This document shows positions 1 through 9,181 of a stretch of DNA of 64,000 bases, in pieces (the first letter of the stretch is position 1; every line of letters starts with the position of its first letter). This stretch comes from JBAXBF01 sp034429745 (lineage in GTDB: Bacteria; Chloroflexota; Anaerolineae; Anaerolineales; DRKV01). The notes beneath the pieces are model-generated. The model saw only the letters and a list, made by a program, of their open reading frames with translations, ran no database searches and was not told the origin of the DNA. The DNA lies in the NCBI GenBank assembly GCA_034429745.1, contig DAOUFY010000090.1:1-64000 (forward strand), in the 5' to 3' direction. The position numbers and the translations under genes are program-made.

Positions 1-306
<306 letters not shown>

Positions 307-383
307 TAGCGCGGAGAACTGGGTACTTTTCTTTAGTACTGTGGGATTATTCATTTCGAACATTTTGTGTGTAAAAAAGTCTT

Positions 384-497
384 TTGGTGATTGAAGCGAC
401 GGGGGTACACCCGGTTACATTCCGAACCCGGCAGTTAAGCCCGTTAGCGCTGATGGTACTTGGGGGGCGACCCTCTGGGAGAGTAGGTCATTGCCAA
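384..497 (+). rRNA. rrf: 5S ribosomal RNA
   Basis: Complete 5S rRNA of about 114 nt. The conserved loop B/C segment (CATTCCGAACCCGGCAGTTAAG) lies near 418-440. The ends are complementary (TTGGTGA at the start, ending TTGCCAA), forming helix I. The flanking CTTTTGG and CCAAAAG extend this pairing, and a T-rich run follows at 501-517, so the processing stem may also serve as the terminator of the rRNA operon. A short open frame across this gene is not a protein gene. Confidence 0.94.
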
Positions 498-611
498 AAG
501 GCTTTTTTGTTTTTAATCATTCTTTGGTTCAGCAGCAGTTCTGAACATTCCCCCTTATTATCCCTGCTTCTTTGTGCTTTCGCATGAGACAGAAAAACTA
601 ATACCAATTGC

Positions 612-2048
612 TTACTTAGCTAATAGATTTCTTTCTGCGCTATGGTAAATATTTTCTAGTTCTCTCATCAATGATTCATCCATAGGTTCAACTTGATGGT
701 TGGATAGGATTTTTTCCTTTTGGATTTTTGCCCATTGAGCAATTGTAGGTTCGCCGTTTTGATGCCAAGTTTCCCAATTGCTGCGGTTAAACCCTTTTGG
801 CAGCCATATCTCTCTGCGAAAGTTTTGTACGGTATGTTCTTCTGCTAAAAAGTTACCCCCAATGCCGACATTTTTTATTACCTCAAACGCAAGGGTGTCT
901 TGGTTTACTTGAAATGAGCGCAATATTCTTTTGATATACGATATCATTTGATCGTCCAGAAGCAATTGCTCTAAACAAGCACCTTGATCTGCACCACAGA
1001 TACCCATGTGCCCTAATAAATCAGCTCCGGCTAAAGCTCCCATAAGCATCGTAATGCCTCGTTCCAAGCCATTTTGAAAATCTGCTGCCTTGCTATCTCC
1101 TAAACCTACATTAACGTAAATGGGCAAGTTGTAATGCTTTGCGATTTGAGTCATGGCAACAGCCATTAAACCTTGCTCTGGGGAACCAAAGCTAATCAGC
1201 ATTTCGCGCATATCCATTACATGGGGTATTCCTCCATAACAAACAGGACACCCTCGGTAAATTACTTGTGAGATGGTAATACCAGCTAAAATCTCTGCGT
1301 TCTCTAGGGCTAATGTGCCGGCTAAGGTTACAGGAGCCGTTGCTCCACTTTGCGCCATCGGTCCTATCCATATTGGTAAACCTTTTTGTGCACTTATCCA
1401 TAAAATTTCTAAACCTTCATGAGAGAAACCTAATGGACTTATAGGCTCGATAAAAGCAGCAAACATTGGGGTTTCCTTATGTTCTTTGCTTCCTCCAACT
1501 ACTGCTTCGTACATGGATAAAATATATTCTAAAGTACTGCCGTTAGCTATCCAGCAATGAACGGGTTTTGTAGTACCTTTCAGTAATGCCAAGGTCATAT
1601 AGACATCGCGTACAGCGAGCGGTACGTCGTTTGGCATGCCCATAGCTCCCACAATATTTATATTTTCCAGTGCATCGCCTAATAAAATGCTGTTCTCCAA
1701 ATCCTTTTTTGTTGGTTCTCTGCGAACTGCCCCAAATTCATCCAACCAAGAGTATTGACCTGCGCTTGAACAAATTACGATATCTCCATAACCGAATCTT
1801 GCTTGCTTGAGCCGGTCTCTTCCATAGAGTATGTGGGTTTTCTTTGCATTTTTAATACTGTTCATTACTAAATCGGCAGGCAGGCGAGCGATGTTTTGCT
1901 CAAAATCTACTTGAGCATTGTTCTCTGCTAACAACTTTAATATTTGGAGATGAGGTACACGCACCCCGACTTCCCTTAATATAGCTAAAGATGTCTGGTG
2001 TACATTTTCGATATCCTCATCGGTTAGCACTTTTAAGGTGTTGAACAT
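612..2048 (-). CDS. MttB-family corrinoid-dependent methyltransferase (non-pyrrolysine type)
   Basis: 478-residue protein resembling the trimethylamine methyltransferase (MttB/COG5598) superfamily, which transfers methyl groups from methylamines or betaines to a cobalamin carrier protein. Its length matches the family (about 480-500). There is no in-frame amber codon, so it belongs with the pyrrolysine-free members (MtgB-like and relatives), whose known substrates include glycine betaine, proline betaine and carnitine. The start has a GAGGAG ribosome site about 8 nt upstream. No corrinoid protein, reductive activator or MtgA-like partner lies beside it, and it stands alone against the rRNA operon. 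The family is clear; the substrate is not. Confidence 0.85.
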   Translation of the reverse strand: MFNTLKVLTDEDIENVHQTSLAILREVGVRVPHLQILKLLAENNAQVDFEQNIARLPADLVMNSIKNAKKTHILYGRDRLKQARFGYGDIVICSSAGQYSWLDEFGAVRREPTKKDLENSILLGDALENINIVGAMGMPNDVPLAVRDVYMTLALLKGTTKPVHCWIANGSTLEYILSMYEAVVGGSKEHKETPMFAAFIEPISPLGFSHEGLEILWISAQKGLPIWIGPMAQSGATAPVTLAGTLALENAEILAGITISQVIYRGCPVCYGGIPHVMDMREMLISFGSPEQGLMAVAMTQIAKHYNLPIYVNVGLGDSKAADFQNGLERGITMLMGALAGADLLGHMGICGADQGACLEQLLLDDQMISYIKRILRSFQVNQDTLAFEVIKNVGIGGNFLAEEHTVQNFRREIWLPKGFNRSNWETWHQNGEPTIAQWAKIQKEKILSNHQVEPMDESLMRELENIYHSAERNLLAK

Positions 2049-2294
2049 TTACTTTTCTCCTCAGGATTAATAATTTGACCTTGATATGAGTATAACATAA
2101 ACCTCTATGGCTGTCTTTGCTCAACGCTGGCAGGTAAACTTGTTCTAAAAGAACAGTTTAATTTTGCAGCTATGTAGGGCAGGTTTTAAGTTTTTCAAGG
2201 GGGGTCAATTTATTTTGAGGCAAAAATTTTGTTTTGTTCTTTCTTATTTTTTACAATATGAAAGAATTTAATTCTCTTGATCAGCGATCGTGGG
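2049..2294. other. Intergenic region between divergent genes
   Basis: AT-rich spacer between the divergently oriented methyltransferase gene and rpsU. The only convincing element is the rpsU promoter at its right edge. A TTATACT hexamer on the minus strand near 2090 could be a -10 for the methyltransferase gene, but no matching -35 is visible. No ORF, repeat or structured RNA was recognised. Confidence 0.4.
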
Positions 2295-2324
2295 TTGACA
2301 CTTAATTGAATGTTGTTGTATAAT
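2295..2324 (+). promoter_or_regulatory. Sigma-70 promoter of rpsU-infA
   Basis: A TTGACA -35 (2295-2300) and a TATAAT -10 (2319-2324) are separated by 18 nt, both hexamers matching consensus. Transcription would start near 2331, about 30 nt before the GTG start of rpsU. Confidence 0.8.
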
Positions 2325-2359
2325 AAATCAACTTTTTATGTTTAAGGAGGTGAAATTGC

Positions 2360-2554
2360 GTGACAACTGTTGTTTTGCGTTCTAACGAATCTCAAGAGCA
2401 ATTATTGAAGCGTTTTCGCAAAAAAGTAGCTAAAAGTGGTGTGCTTAGCACCGTTCGCCGCAAGCGCTGGTATGTTTCAAAGAGCGAATTGCGCCGCATT
2501 GCAAAGAAAAAGGCTACCCGCCGCATGCAGCGAAAAAGCCAAATGCTGGATTAA
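2360..2554 (+). CDS. rpsU: 30S ribosomal protein S21
   Basis: 64-residue, strongly basic protein with the S21 pattern: an N-terminal beta strand followed by arginine/lysine-rich helices. S21 binds the 30S platform near the anti-Shine-Dalgarno helix and takes part in initiation. The GTG start is chosen because a strong AAGGAGGTG site lies 7-8 nt upstream. The gene is followed after 19 nt by infA, making a small initiation-factor operon. Confidence 0.93.
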   Translation: MTTVVLRSNESQEQLLKRFRKKVAKSGVLSTVRRKRWYVSKSELRRIAKKKATRRMQRKSQMLD

Positions 2555-2573
2555 TGATTTATAAGGAGTACTC

Positions 2574-2837
2574 ATGGCAAAAGACGAAGGAAAAATTTTA
2601 CTAGAAGGTAGAGTCATCGAAGCGCTTCCTTCTACTCAATTTAAAGTAGCATTGGAAAACGGACATGAAGTGCTTACCTACCTTTCCGGTAAAATGCGCA
2701 AATACTATATTCGTATTTTGCTTGGTGATCGGGTAAGAGTCGAAATGTCCCCTTATGACCTTACGCGCGGGCGCATTGTCTATCGCTATAAAAAGAGCTC
2801 GGGCGCTGAGGATGAAATGGACGAAGATTTCGAGTAA
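2574..2837 (+). CDS. infA: Translation initiation factor IF-1
   Basis: 87-residue S1/OB-fold protein with the IF-1 signature ([25 protein letters not shown] followed by YRYK). IF-1 occupies the A site of the 30S subunit during initiation. It is about 15 residues longer than the usual 72 because of an acidic C-terminal tail ending [14 protein letters not shown] ribosome site precedes the ATG. It is cotranscribed with rpsU, and a hairpin terminator follows. Confidence 0.95.
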   Translation: MAKDEGKILLEGRVIEALPSTQFKVALENGHEVLTYLSGKMRKYYIRILLGDRVRVEMSPYDLTRGRIVYRYKKSSGAEDEMDEDFE

Positions 2838-2872
2838 ACTAACCCTTTCTCCTCTTTCCTCCCCCTTCCCCT

Positions 2873-2916
2873 AAAACACATGAACCTCGGTGGCGGTACA
2901 TGTGTTTTTTATTTTT
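2873..2916 (+). terminator. Rho-independent terminator after infA
   Basis: AAAACACATG pairs with CATGTGTTTT across a short loop containing CCTCGGTGGCGG, and the stem runs directly into a T-rich tract (ATTTTT). It would end the rpsU-infA transcript. Confidence 0.8.
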
Positions 2917-2950
2917 AAGGTCATTGTATCGGAGTCAGAGACAGTTAAGG

Positions 2951-2956
2951 TATAAT
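2951..2956 (+). promoter_or_regulatory. Candidate -10 element for the glycan island
   Basis: A perfect TATAAT lies about 120 nt upstream of the first aminotransferase gene. No good -35 sits 16-18 nt upstream (the nearest candidate, TTGTAT, is too far), so this is a tentative promoter with a long leader. Confidence 0.4.
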
Positions 2957-3077
2957 CAGTTGCAGAACAAAAATCCTCTCTGAAGAAGAGCTGCTCGCGA
3001 AGATTCTGGGCGAGCTTTGCATATTCATTTGAGGCTTGAAGAAAAAAGTTTTAAAAAGGATGAAATAGAATAATCTG

Positions 3078-4190
3078 ATGATCCCATTAGCTAATCCAAA
3101 AGCACAATACTTAGCTCATCAACAAGAGATTGATGCTGCAATTGCTGCGGTTTGTTCTTCTGGCAGATATATTTTAGGTGAGCAAGCGCGCTTATTTGAA
3201 CAGGAATTTGCTGCCTACCTTGGGGTGAGGGATGCGGTTGGGGTTGGCAGCGGAACTGAAGCGCTGCACATTGCTTTACGTGCTTGTGATGTTGGTGAAG
3301 GCGACGAGGTAATTACAGTTTCACATACCGCGGTTGCCACAGTAGCAGCGATTGAGCTTTGCGGGGCACAGGCAGTATTGGTGGATATTGAAGCTCCGTA
3401 TTACACCCTTAATCCGGAATTGCTGGAAGCGGCGATAACGCCACGCACAAAGGCGATCGTTGCTGTTCATCTTTATGGACAGCCGGCTGACATTCAAATG
3501 ATTGTAGAGATCGCAAGGCGTTATGGGCTGCGAGTGATTGAGGATTGTGCCCAAGCGCATGGTGCAAGCTATCTGGGAAGTAAAGTGGGCACCTGGGGAG
3601 ATTGCGCCTGCTTCAGTTTTTACCCAACGAAGAATTTGGGTGCAATAGGGGATGGCGGCTTGATAGCCACCAACGATCTTCAGCTGGCAGAACGAGCGCG
3701 CTTGCTGCGGGAATATGGCTGGCGCGAGCGGTATATCAGTGAAATTACAGGTTGGAATAGCCGCTTGGATGAAATTCAGGCGGCTGTTTTGCGCGTGAAA
3801 TTAAAATATTTGGATGATGACAACGCTCGACGTGTGCACTTAGCTGAGATATATGCCCGCGAGCTGCAGGACTATCCTGACTTGCTGCCGAAAACTCGAG
3901 AAGGTGCTTACCACGTGTTTCACCTTTATGTGATCCGTGCGCCTCGCCGCGATGAACTGCAAACTTTCTTGACTCAGAGAGGGATAGGCTGTTTGGTGCA
4001 TTATCCGCAGCCAATCCATCTGCAGCCGGCGTATCTAAATCGTCTCAAAGGGTCGGAGCTTTTACCGCAAACTGAAAGAGCAGCCCGCGAGGTACTTTCC
4101 CTGCCAATGTACCCCGAATTGGAGCCTCAGTCTGTGCTGCAGGTTTGTGAGGCAGTCCGAGAGTTCTTAAGCGGGGTAGGGGTGAAGTGA
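3078..4190 (+). CDS. DegT/DnrJ/EryC1/StrS family sugar aminotransferase
   Basis: 370-residue PLP-dependent enzyme of the sugar aminotransferase family, which transfers an amino group from glutamate to a keto sugar nucleotide. The cofactor lysine is Lys185 in the [14 protein letters not shown] motif, and the [10 protein letters not shown] block that contacts PLP is intact. The closest flavour is the QdtB/FdtB group making dTDP-3-amino sugars, but the substrate cannot be assigned from sequence. It is the first gene of the glycan island. The following spacer holds a decayed gene whose GTG would overlap this stop by 4 nt. Confidence 0.9.
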   Translation: MIPLANPKAQYLAHQQEIDAAIAAVCSSGRYILGEQARLFEQEFAAYLGVRDAVGVGSGTEALHIALRACDVGEGDEVITVSHTAVATVAAIELCGAQAVLVDIEAPYYTLNPELLEAAITPRTKAIVAVHLYGQPADIQMIVEIARRYGLRVIEDCAQAHGASYLGSKVGTWGDCACFSFYPTKNLGAIGDGGLIATNDLQLAERARLLREYGWRERYISEITGWNSRLDEIQAAVLRVKLKYLDDDNARRVHLAEIYARELQDYPDLLPKTREGAYHVFHLYVIRAPRRDELQTFLTQRGIGCLVHYPQPIHLQPAYLNRLKGSELLPQTERAAREVLSLPMYPELEPQSVLQVCEAVREFLSGVGVK

Positions 4191-4467
4191 TCGCAATAAA
4201 ACCATTTCCTCCTTTATCAAAAGTTGCAAAGAAATGTCTTCAAACGTTTGCCGAAGTGGATCTTAATTATTTGTTTTCATTGGGGCATTAGGCTTTAGTT
4301 CTTATTGCTATCACTTAACGATTGCTTTCGATCAACAAAACGTTCTGCTCCAATGCATGGGCTGGAGTACAGGTCAGGTGGTTGGATTTTTTGAATGCCA
4401 TGTTGAGAGCAAGATAGTCTCATCGGTGGTGCAGGGATCATCCCTTGAATTTTCGGAATATTTATAA
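4187..4467 (+). pseudogene. Frameshifted small ORF, possible MNT-type nucleotidyltransferase remnant
   Basis: A GTG overlapping the preceding stop opens a 34-codon frame ending at 4291. The neighbouring frame then continues open to 4467, giving about 90 codons split by one frameshift near 4270-4285. Read through, the join gives the segment EVDLNYLFSLGALGFSS, followed by YHLTIAFDQQ. It resembles the nucleotidyltransferase-fold core of minimal nucleotidyltransferases (a YLFGSRA-type motif followed by an SDxDxA-type motif), but the serine and catalytic aspartates are degraded. The second half is not recognisable. This is a moderate-to-weak call; it could also be unrelated relic sequence. Confidence 0.38.
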
Positions 4468-4497
4468 TGATGTGTAACTAAAAAAGAGGTGAACCCA

Positions 4498-5160
4498 ATG
4501 AATAAGGAAAATAACCTTGAGGTTTCGGTGAATGTTTTTGTTCAAGCGCGGATGAGCTCTCAACGGTTTCCTGGTAAAGTGCTTGCACCATTAAGAGGGA
4601 AACCAATTTTATTGCATGTACTGGAACGGATCATGCACGTGCTACCAAAGGAGAAAATTATCGTGCTGACCAGCGAACTTACCTCCGATGATCCGCTTGC
4701 CTGCTATGCTGAATGGCTGGGGTTTAAGGTGTTTCGCGGTAATTTGAATGATGTTTTTTCACGTTTTAGAGCATGTTTGCAGCATTACCCGTGTGAATGG
4801 TTTTTTAGAATCAGTGCTGATAGCCCAGTGCTGGATGTTACTGTGATGAAACGCATGTTGAAGTATATACAAACACCTGCGTTTGATATTATTACCAATG
4901 TATTTCCGCGTACTTATCCGCGGGGACAAAGTGCAGAGTTGATATGGGCATCCCGTTTTCTCCAAATAAACCCTAATCAGCTATCGGATGAAGAAAAAGA
5001 ACATGTAACGAAAGTCTATTATCATCACCCACAGGATTTTCGTATTCTTAACCTTGAGGCAGAAAATCCGATAACAGATTATCCGCATTTAGCCATAGAT
5101 ACCATCGAAGACCTGCAATTTGTTGAGCAGTGGTTATGCTCTGAAGAGGCAAAAGTTTGA
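4498..5160 (+). CDS. SpsF/NeuA-like cytidylyltransferase family protein
   Basis: About 220 residues with a nucleotidyltransferase Rossmann-like fold. The N-terminal nucleotide-binding block VQARMSSQRFPGKVLAPLRGKP is diagnostic of the CMP-sugar/SpsF group. Such proteins activate keto-sugar acids with CTP, or act in spore-coat and surface polysaccharide synthesis. With a NeuB-type synthase in the same cluster, activation of a nonulosonic acid to its CMP form is a reasonable inference. ATG 4498 is preferred over a GTG at 4489 because AAGAGG lies at the right distance. The stop overlaps the next TTG start by 4 nt. Confidence 0.82.
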   Translation: MNKENNLEVSVNVFVQARMSSQRFPGKVLAPLRGKPILLHVLERIMHVLPKEKIIVLTSELTSDDPLACYAEWLGFKVFRGNLNDVFSRFRACLQHYPCEWFFRISADSPVLDVTVMKRMLKYIQTPAFDIITNVFPRTYPRGQSAELIWASRFLQINPNQLSDEEKEHVTKVYYHHPQDFRILNLEAENPITDYPHLAIDTIEDLQFVEQWLCSEEAKV

Positions 5161-6191
5161 GCAAGAGTGGTATTCATTCTCAGACCAAACAAGTTGGTGC
5201 TGCCGTCATTGGTTTAGGAGTGGGCGAGCAGCATGCCCGTATGCTAGCTAGCTTGCCTTCTTGCGGACTGTTGTGGCTGTTTGATATTGATCACTTGAAA
5301 GTGGAACGAGCCTTAACGTCCATTGGACAAGGTAAAGCTGCAGCAAGCTACGAACAGATTCTCAATGATGAGCGGGTAAATTTGGTAGTGATTGCCAGTT
5401 ATGACGATGCTCATTATGAACAAACAGTTGCAGCTTTAGAAGCAGGAAAACATGTCTTTGTTGAGAAACCGCTTTGCCGCAGCATAACAGAACTGCAAGT
5501 GATCAAAGATAAATGGTTGCAGCAGAAAGGCAAGGTTCAGCTTACCTCAAATTTGGTTTTGCGCGCTGCCCCTTTATATCAATGGTTGGAAAAACAACTC
5601 GTTAAAGGGAATCTGGGTGTACCTTATGCGTTGGATGGTGAGTACCTTTATGGCAGATTGGAAAAGATTACCCGAGGCTGGCGCAAGGATGTGGCGGAAT
5701 ATTCTGTGATGTTTGGGGGAGGAATTCATTTGGTGGATTTGATGCTTTGGCTGTTAAAGGACAGACCACAAACCGTGTTTGCTAGAGGCAATCGGATATG
5801 CACAGAAGGAACGGAGTTTCGTTACCCCGATTTTATAACGTCAGTGATGACTTTTCCTAACGGTTGTATTAGCCGAATAACCGCAAATTTTGGTTGTGTG
5901 CATCGTCATCAGCACGTATTACGCATTTATGGTACGCAAGCTACATTTATGTATGATGATGCCGGCGCGCGCTGGCATTTTACTCGCGACGAAAATGTTT
6001 CTGCTAGCCCTATCACTGCTTCACCTTTGCCGGCACATAAGGGCGAGCTGCTCCCCATTTTTATAGAAGCTATTATTGACCAACAAGATTTGACAACTCA
6101 TACTCAGCAAATGTTTGATGCCATCAGTGTTTGCGCAGCTAGTGATGAAGCTGTACGAACTCAACGTGTTGTGGAGGTTAAATACGTATGA
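5157..6191 (+). CDS. Gfo/Idh/MocA family NAD(P)-dependent sugar oxidoreductase
   Basis: 344-residue dehydrogenase with an N-terminal Rossmann domain (AVIGLGVGEQHARML) and the hallmark EKPLC motif near residue 100, followed by the C-terminal substrate domain. Family members oxidise or reduce sugar nucleotides; in amino-sugar routes they supply the 3-keto substrate for a PLP aminotransferase. It starts at TTG, overlapping the previous stop (TTGA), and its own stop overlaps the ATG of the next aminotransferase (ATGA). That coupling supports a dehydrogenase-aminotransferase pair. Confidence 0.88.
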   Translation: MSKSGIHSQTKQVGAAVIGLGVGEQHARMLASLPSCGLLWLFDIDHLKVERALTSIGQGKAAASYEQILNDERVNLVVIASYDDAHYEQTVAALEAGKHVFVEKPLCRSITELQVIKDKWLQQKGKVQLTSNLVLRAAPLYQWLEKQLVKGNLGVPYALDGEYLYGRLEKITRGWRKDVAEYSVMFGGGIHLVDLMLWLLKDRPQTVFARGNRICTEGTEFRYPDFITSVMTFPNGCISRITANFGCVHRHQHVLRIYGTQATFMYDDAGARWHFTRDENVSASPITASPLPAHKGELLPIFIEAIIDQQDLTTHTQQMFDAISVCAASDEAVRTQRVVEVKYV

Positions 6192-7360
6192 ACGAAACGC
6201 GCCATATCCCTTTTGGCAAGCCTTGGATTACTGATGAAGACAGGCAGGCGGTAATGGAAGTTCTCCAAGGGTCGATTCTGACCCATGGACCTCAAGGCAA
6301 GTTATTTGAGGAAGAGTTTGCAGTTTTCATTGAAGGCGAGAACCAAACCACTGAAGCCTATTGTGTAACGGTCAGTTCAGGAATGGCTGCCTTGCATATG
6401 GCTTATTGGCAGTTAGGGATAGGAACCGGCGATGAGGTGATCGTAACGGCACAAACGCACAATGCTACAGCCCATGCTATAGAGATATTGGGTGCAAAGC
6501 CGGTATTTATAGACTGTCGTCTGGATACTGGAAATATTGATGTACAGCAGATCGAACAAGCCATAACGCCGCGCACAAAAGCTATAAGTCTGGTTCACTT
6601 TATCGGCATACCTTGTGAGATGGATGGTATTCTTGATATAGCCCAACGGCATGGGCTCAAAGTCATTGAGGATTGTGCTATTGCGCTTGGTGCCCGCTTT
6701 CGCGGTGTACATGTTGGCTTGTTGGGGGATGCAGGATGCTTTTCCTTTTACCCTGTTAAGCATATTACCAGCGGAGAGGGCGGCATGTTCATTACAAGGC
6801 ACGTCAACCTTGCTCAGCGGGTGGCGCATGGGCGCGCCTTTGGTGTGGATCGGACGCATGCGGAGCGAGCCATACCTGGCTTTTACGATGTTACTGCCGT
6901 GGGCTTGAATTACCGGATGAGTGAAATGCAGGCGGCGTTGGGCAGGCAGCAGCTTAAGCGCATTGATGAAATTCTTGCCCGGCGCAAAGCAAACTTCAGT
7001 TTATTGAAAACTTTATTAAGTGAACTTGATGAAATCACTATTCTGGATTCGGTAACTGAGCAGCAGCAAAGCAGCCATTATTGCCTTAGTCTGCTATTGA
7101 AAGGCGACTTGGGAAAGAAACGCAATGAAATAGTCTTGGAACTCAATCGGGCAGGGGTTGGAACAAGCATTTACTATCCTCACCCTGTTCCATTGCTCAC
7201 TTACTATCGTCAGAAGTATGGTTATCGCGAACAAGATTTTCCAAATGCGCTGACAATAAGTGATACCTCAATTGCTTTACCGGTAGCGCCCCACGTAAGC
7301 GAAGAGGATATTCGGTATATGGCTGCGCACTTGAAACAAATTATTTGGGAGGTGAAATAA
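6188..7360 (+). CDS. DegT/DnrJ/EryC1/StrS family sugar aminotransferase
   Basis: 390-residue PLP aminotransferase with Lys191 in the FYPVKHITSGEGG motif and the VIEDCAIALGA cofactor block. It resembles the PseC/LegC/PglE/PerA group more than the first aminotransferase does (SGEGG rather than GDGG after the lysine). In nonulosonate pathways this step makes the 4-amino-4,6-dideoxy sugar nucleotide. It is translationally coupled to the Gfo/Idh enzyme upstream and the SDR downstream. The exact substrate is inferred, not shown. Confidence 0.89.
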   Translation: MNETRHIPFGKPWITDEDRQAVMEVLQGSILTHGPQGKLFEEEFAVFIEGENQTTEAYCVTVSSGMAALHMAYWQLGIGTGDEVIVTAQTHNATAHAIEILGAKPVFIDCRLDTGNIDVQQIEQAITPRTKAISLVHFIGIPCEMDGILDIAQRHGLKVIEDCAIALGARFRGVHVGLLGDAGCFSFYPVKHITSGEGGMFITRHVNLAQRVAHGRAFGVDRTHAERAIPGFYDVTAVGLNYRMSEMQAALGRQQLKRIDEILARRKANFSLLKTLLSELDEITILDSVTEQQQSSHYCLSLLLKGDLGKKRNEIVLELNRAGVGTSIYYPHPVPLLTYYRQKYGYREQDFPNALTISDTSIALPVAPHVSEEDIRYMAAHLKQIIWEVK

Positions 7361-8406
7361 TGGCTTATCCCATTGCTGGAAGGAGAATTGCGCTGATTGG
7401 TGGTGCAGGATTTATTGGACATCATTTGGCATTGGCGTTAGCGAAAGCCAAGGCTGAAGTACATGTTGTTGATGGCTTAGAAGTGAATAATTTTCTTGCT
7501 TTTGCCGCAACAACGAAAGATATTCCCAGCCGCGATTTGTATTTACGGATCATCAATCAGCGGCTGGATTTGCTCAAGCAGGCCGGAGTTCCGCTGCATG
7601 TGCAGGACGCGCGCGATTATCACATGCTGAGCAAAGTGTTGGGGCAAATACGCCCTCAAGTGATCGTTCATCTTGCTGCGGTTGCTCATGCTGGCCGGGC
7701 AAATAAAGATCCTTACAGCACCTTTGATCACAGTTTGCGCACTTTAGAAAATGCTTTAGATAATGCGCAAAATAATGTGGAGCACTTTGTTTATTTTTCT
7801 TCCAGCATGGTATATGGAGACTTTTTAACTCCAGAAGTTGATGAGGAACATCCTCTTAACCCGATTGGGATCTATGGTGCGTTGAAAGTAGCCGGGGAAA
7901 AAATGGTTATTGCTTACCATCAGGTTTATGGTCTGCCTTATACCATTGTGCGTCCTTCGGCATTGTACGGTCCACGATGTGTTAGTCGTCGTGTTGGGCA
8001 GATCTTTATTGAAAGCGCTCTCGAGGGAAATACTCTGCGAGTAGATGGGGATGGCAATGAAAAGCTCGATTTTACTTATATTGATGACTTAGTCAGTGGA
8101 ATATTATTAATTCTTGAAAAAGAGGAAGCTCGCAATCAGATTTTTAACCTCACTTATGGGCAATCGCGCAGTATCAATGAGTTGGTAGCTATTATTCAAC
8201 AGCATTTTCACGAATCTAAAGTTACTTATGTAGAAAGAGATCGGCTGATGCCCCATCGCGGTACATTAAGCATTGAAAAAGCGAAACGGTTGTTGGGTTA
8301 TGCGCCGCAAAATCCAATTGAGGTTGGTTTTCCCAAGTATATACAGTGGTATAAGGAACTTGATCCGAGCGGCCGGTTTTGGATAGACATTAAAATCAAT
8401 CAATAA
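7360..8406 (+). CDS. NAD-dependent epimerase/dehydratase (extended SDR)
   Basis: About 348 residues with an N-terminal NAD motif (GGAGFIGHHLA) and the catalytic pair Tyr172/Lys176 (YGALK), typical of extended SDR nucleotide-sugar epimerases or dehydratases. The ATG at 7360 is chosen because GGAGGTGA precedes it; it shares one base with the previous TAA. Its natural job would be a 4,6-dehydratase or 4-epimerase step feeding the aminotransferase next to it. Confidence 0.88.
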   Translation: MAYPIAGRRIALIGGAGFIGHHLALALAKAKAEVHVVDGLEVNNFLAFAATTKDIPSRDLYLRIINQRLDLLKQAGVPLHVQDARDYHMLSKVLGQIRPQVIVHLAAVAHAGRANKDPYSTFDHSLRTLENALDNAQNNVEHFVYFSSSMVYGDFLTPEVDEEHPLNPIGIYGALKVAGEKMVIAYHQVYGLPYTIVRPSALYGPRCVSRRVGQIFIESALEGNTLRVDGDGNEKLDFTYIDDLVSGILLILEKEEARNQIFNLTYGQSRSINELVAIIQQHFHESKVTYVERDRLMPHRGTLSIEKAKRLLGYAPQNPIEVGFPKYIQWYKELDPSGRFWIDIKINQ

Positions 8407-9161
8407 TGGTTATGAGTGAATTTCTTCAGAAAGATGAATGGTTGTCTGACGTGCTGGAGCGGCAGACATTTAAGCTCACTGTAAAGGAAGAGCTTCTTGC
8501 AGTTTGGCAAGGTTGGAAAAGCGAAATGCGGCTTAGTCAATGGCAGGTTAGTTTGCCAGCATATTCTTTTGTTTATACAAAAATACCAGCACTTGCTGTG
8601 CATACTGCAAAAATACTGCAAGAGCTGGGTTTTTTCTTGGTGGATACCCAAGTAAGCTTTGAAAAAACCATTTCTGCTCAAAACCTCTCAGCTCCAGCAA
8701 GCGTAGAGGTGCGGTTGGCTCAGCCGAACGATGAACAAGGAGCATGCTCGCTAGCTGCTAGCGCGTTTCGTTATTCTCGCTTTCACCTAGACCCTTTGAT
8801 TCCTCGTCAGCTCGCTGACCGGGTGAAAGCGGAATGGGTAACAAACTATTTTCGCGGAAAACGCGGGGATGCTTTAGTCGTTGCTCTTTATGAAAAAAAG
8901 GTTGTTGGTTTTTTGCAGTTGCTGTTTAATGAAATTAATAAAGAGGTAGTGATTGATTTAATTGCAGTTGATGAAAGCCTGCGCGGTAAGGGTATTGCCG
9001 CGGCAATGATCTATTATGCAGAGCATAGTTTTTCATCTTATCAGCAAATGGTTGTAGGTACTCAAATTGCCAATACTCCATCGGTTCGGCTGTATGAAAA
9101 ATTGGGTTTCCGGCTGCGTTCGGCGCATTATGTTTATCATTATCATCATCAATTACCGTGA
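8406..9161 (+). CDS. GNAT-family N-acetyltransferase
   Basis: 251 residues. The C-terminal half is a GNAT fold with the acetyl-CoA loop RGKGIA and the terminal block RLYEKLGFR. The N-terminal ~100 residues are less conserved. In nonulosonate clusters, GNAT enzymes such as PseH acetylate the 4-amino group of the amino sugar nucleotide, which would fit the aminotransferase two genes upstream. It starts at ATG 8406, sharing a base with the previous stop; ATG 8412 is an alternative. Confidence 0.8.
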   Translation: MVMSEFLQKDEWLSDVLERQTFKLTVKEELLAVWQGWKSEMRLSQWQVSLPAYSFVYTKIPALAVHTAKILQELGFFLVDTQVSFEKTISAQNLSAPASVEVRLAQPNDEQGACSLAASAFRYSRFHLDPLIPRQLADRVKAEWVTNYFRGKRGDALVVALYEKKVVGFLQLLFNEINKEVVIDLIAVDESLRGKGIAAAMIYYAEHSFSSYQQMVVGTQIANTPSVRLYEKLGFRLRSAHYVYHYHHQLP

Positions 9162-9181
9162 GTTAGAGTTTTGGAGAATAG

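Noticed and set aside
384..587. 67-codon open frame on the plus strand
   Set aside because: It overlaps the 5S rRNA and has no ribosome site; chance frame.
612..2048. Possible pyrrolysine-containing MttB
   Set aside because: The gene reads through without an in-frame TAG; no amber codon at the position expected for pyrrolysine.
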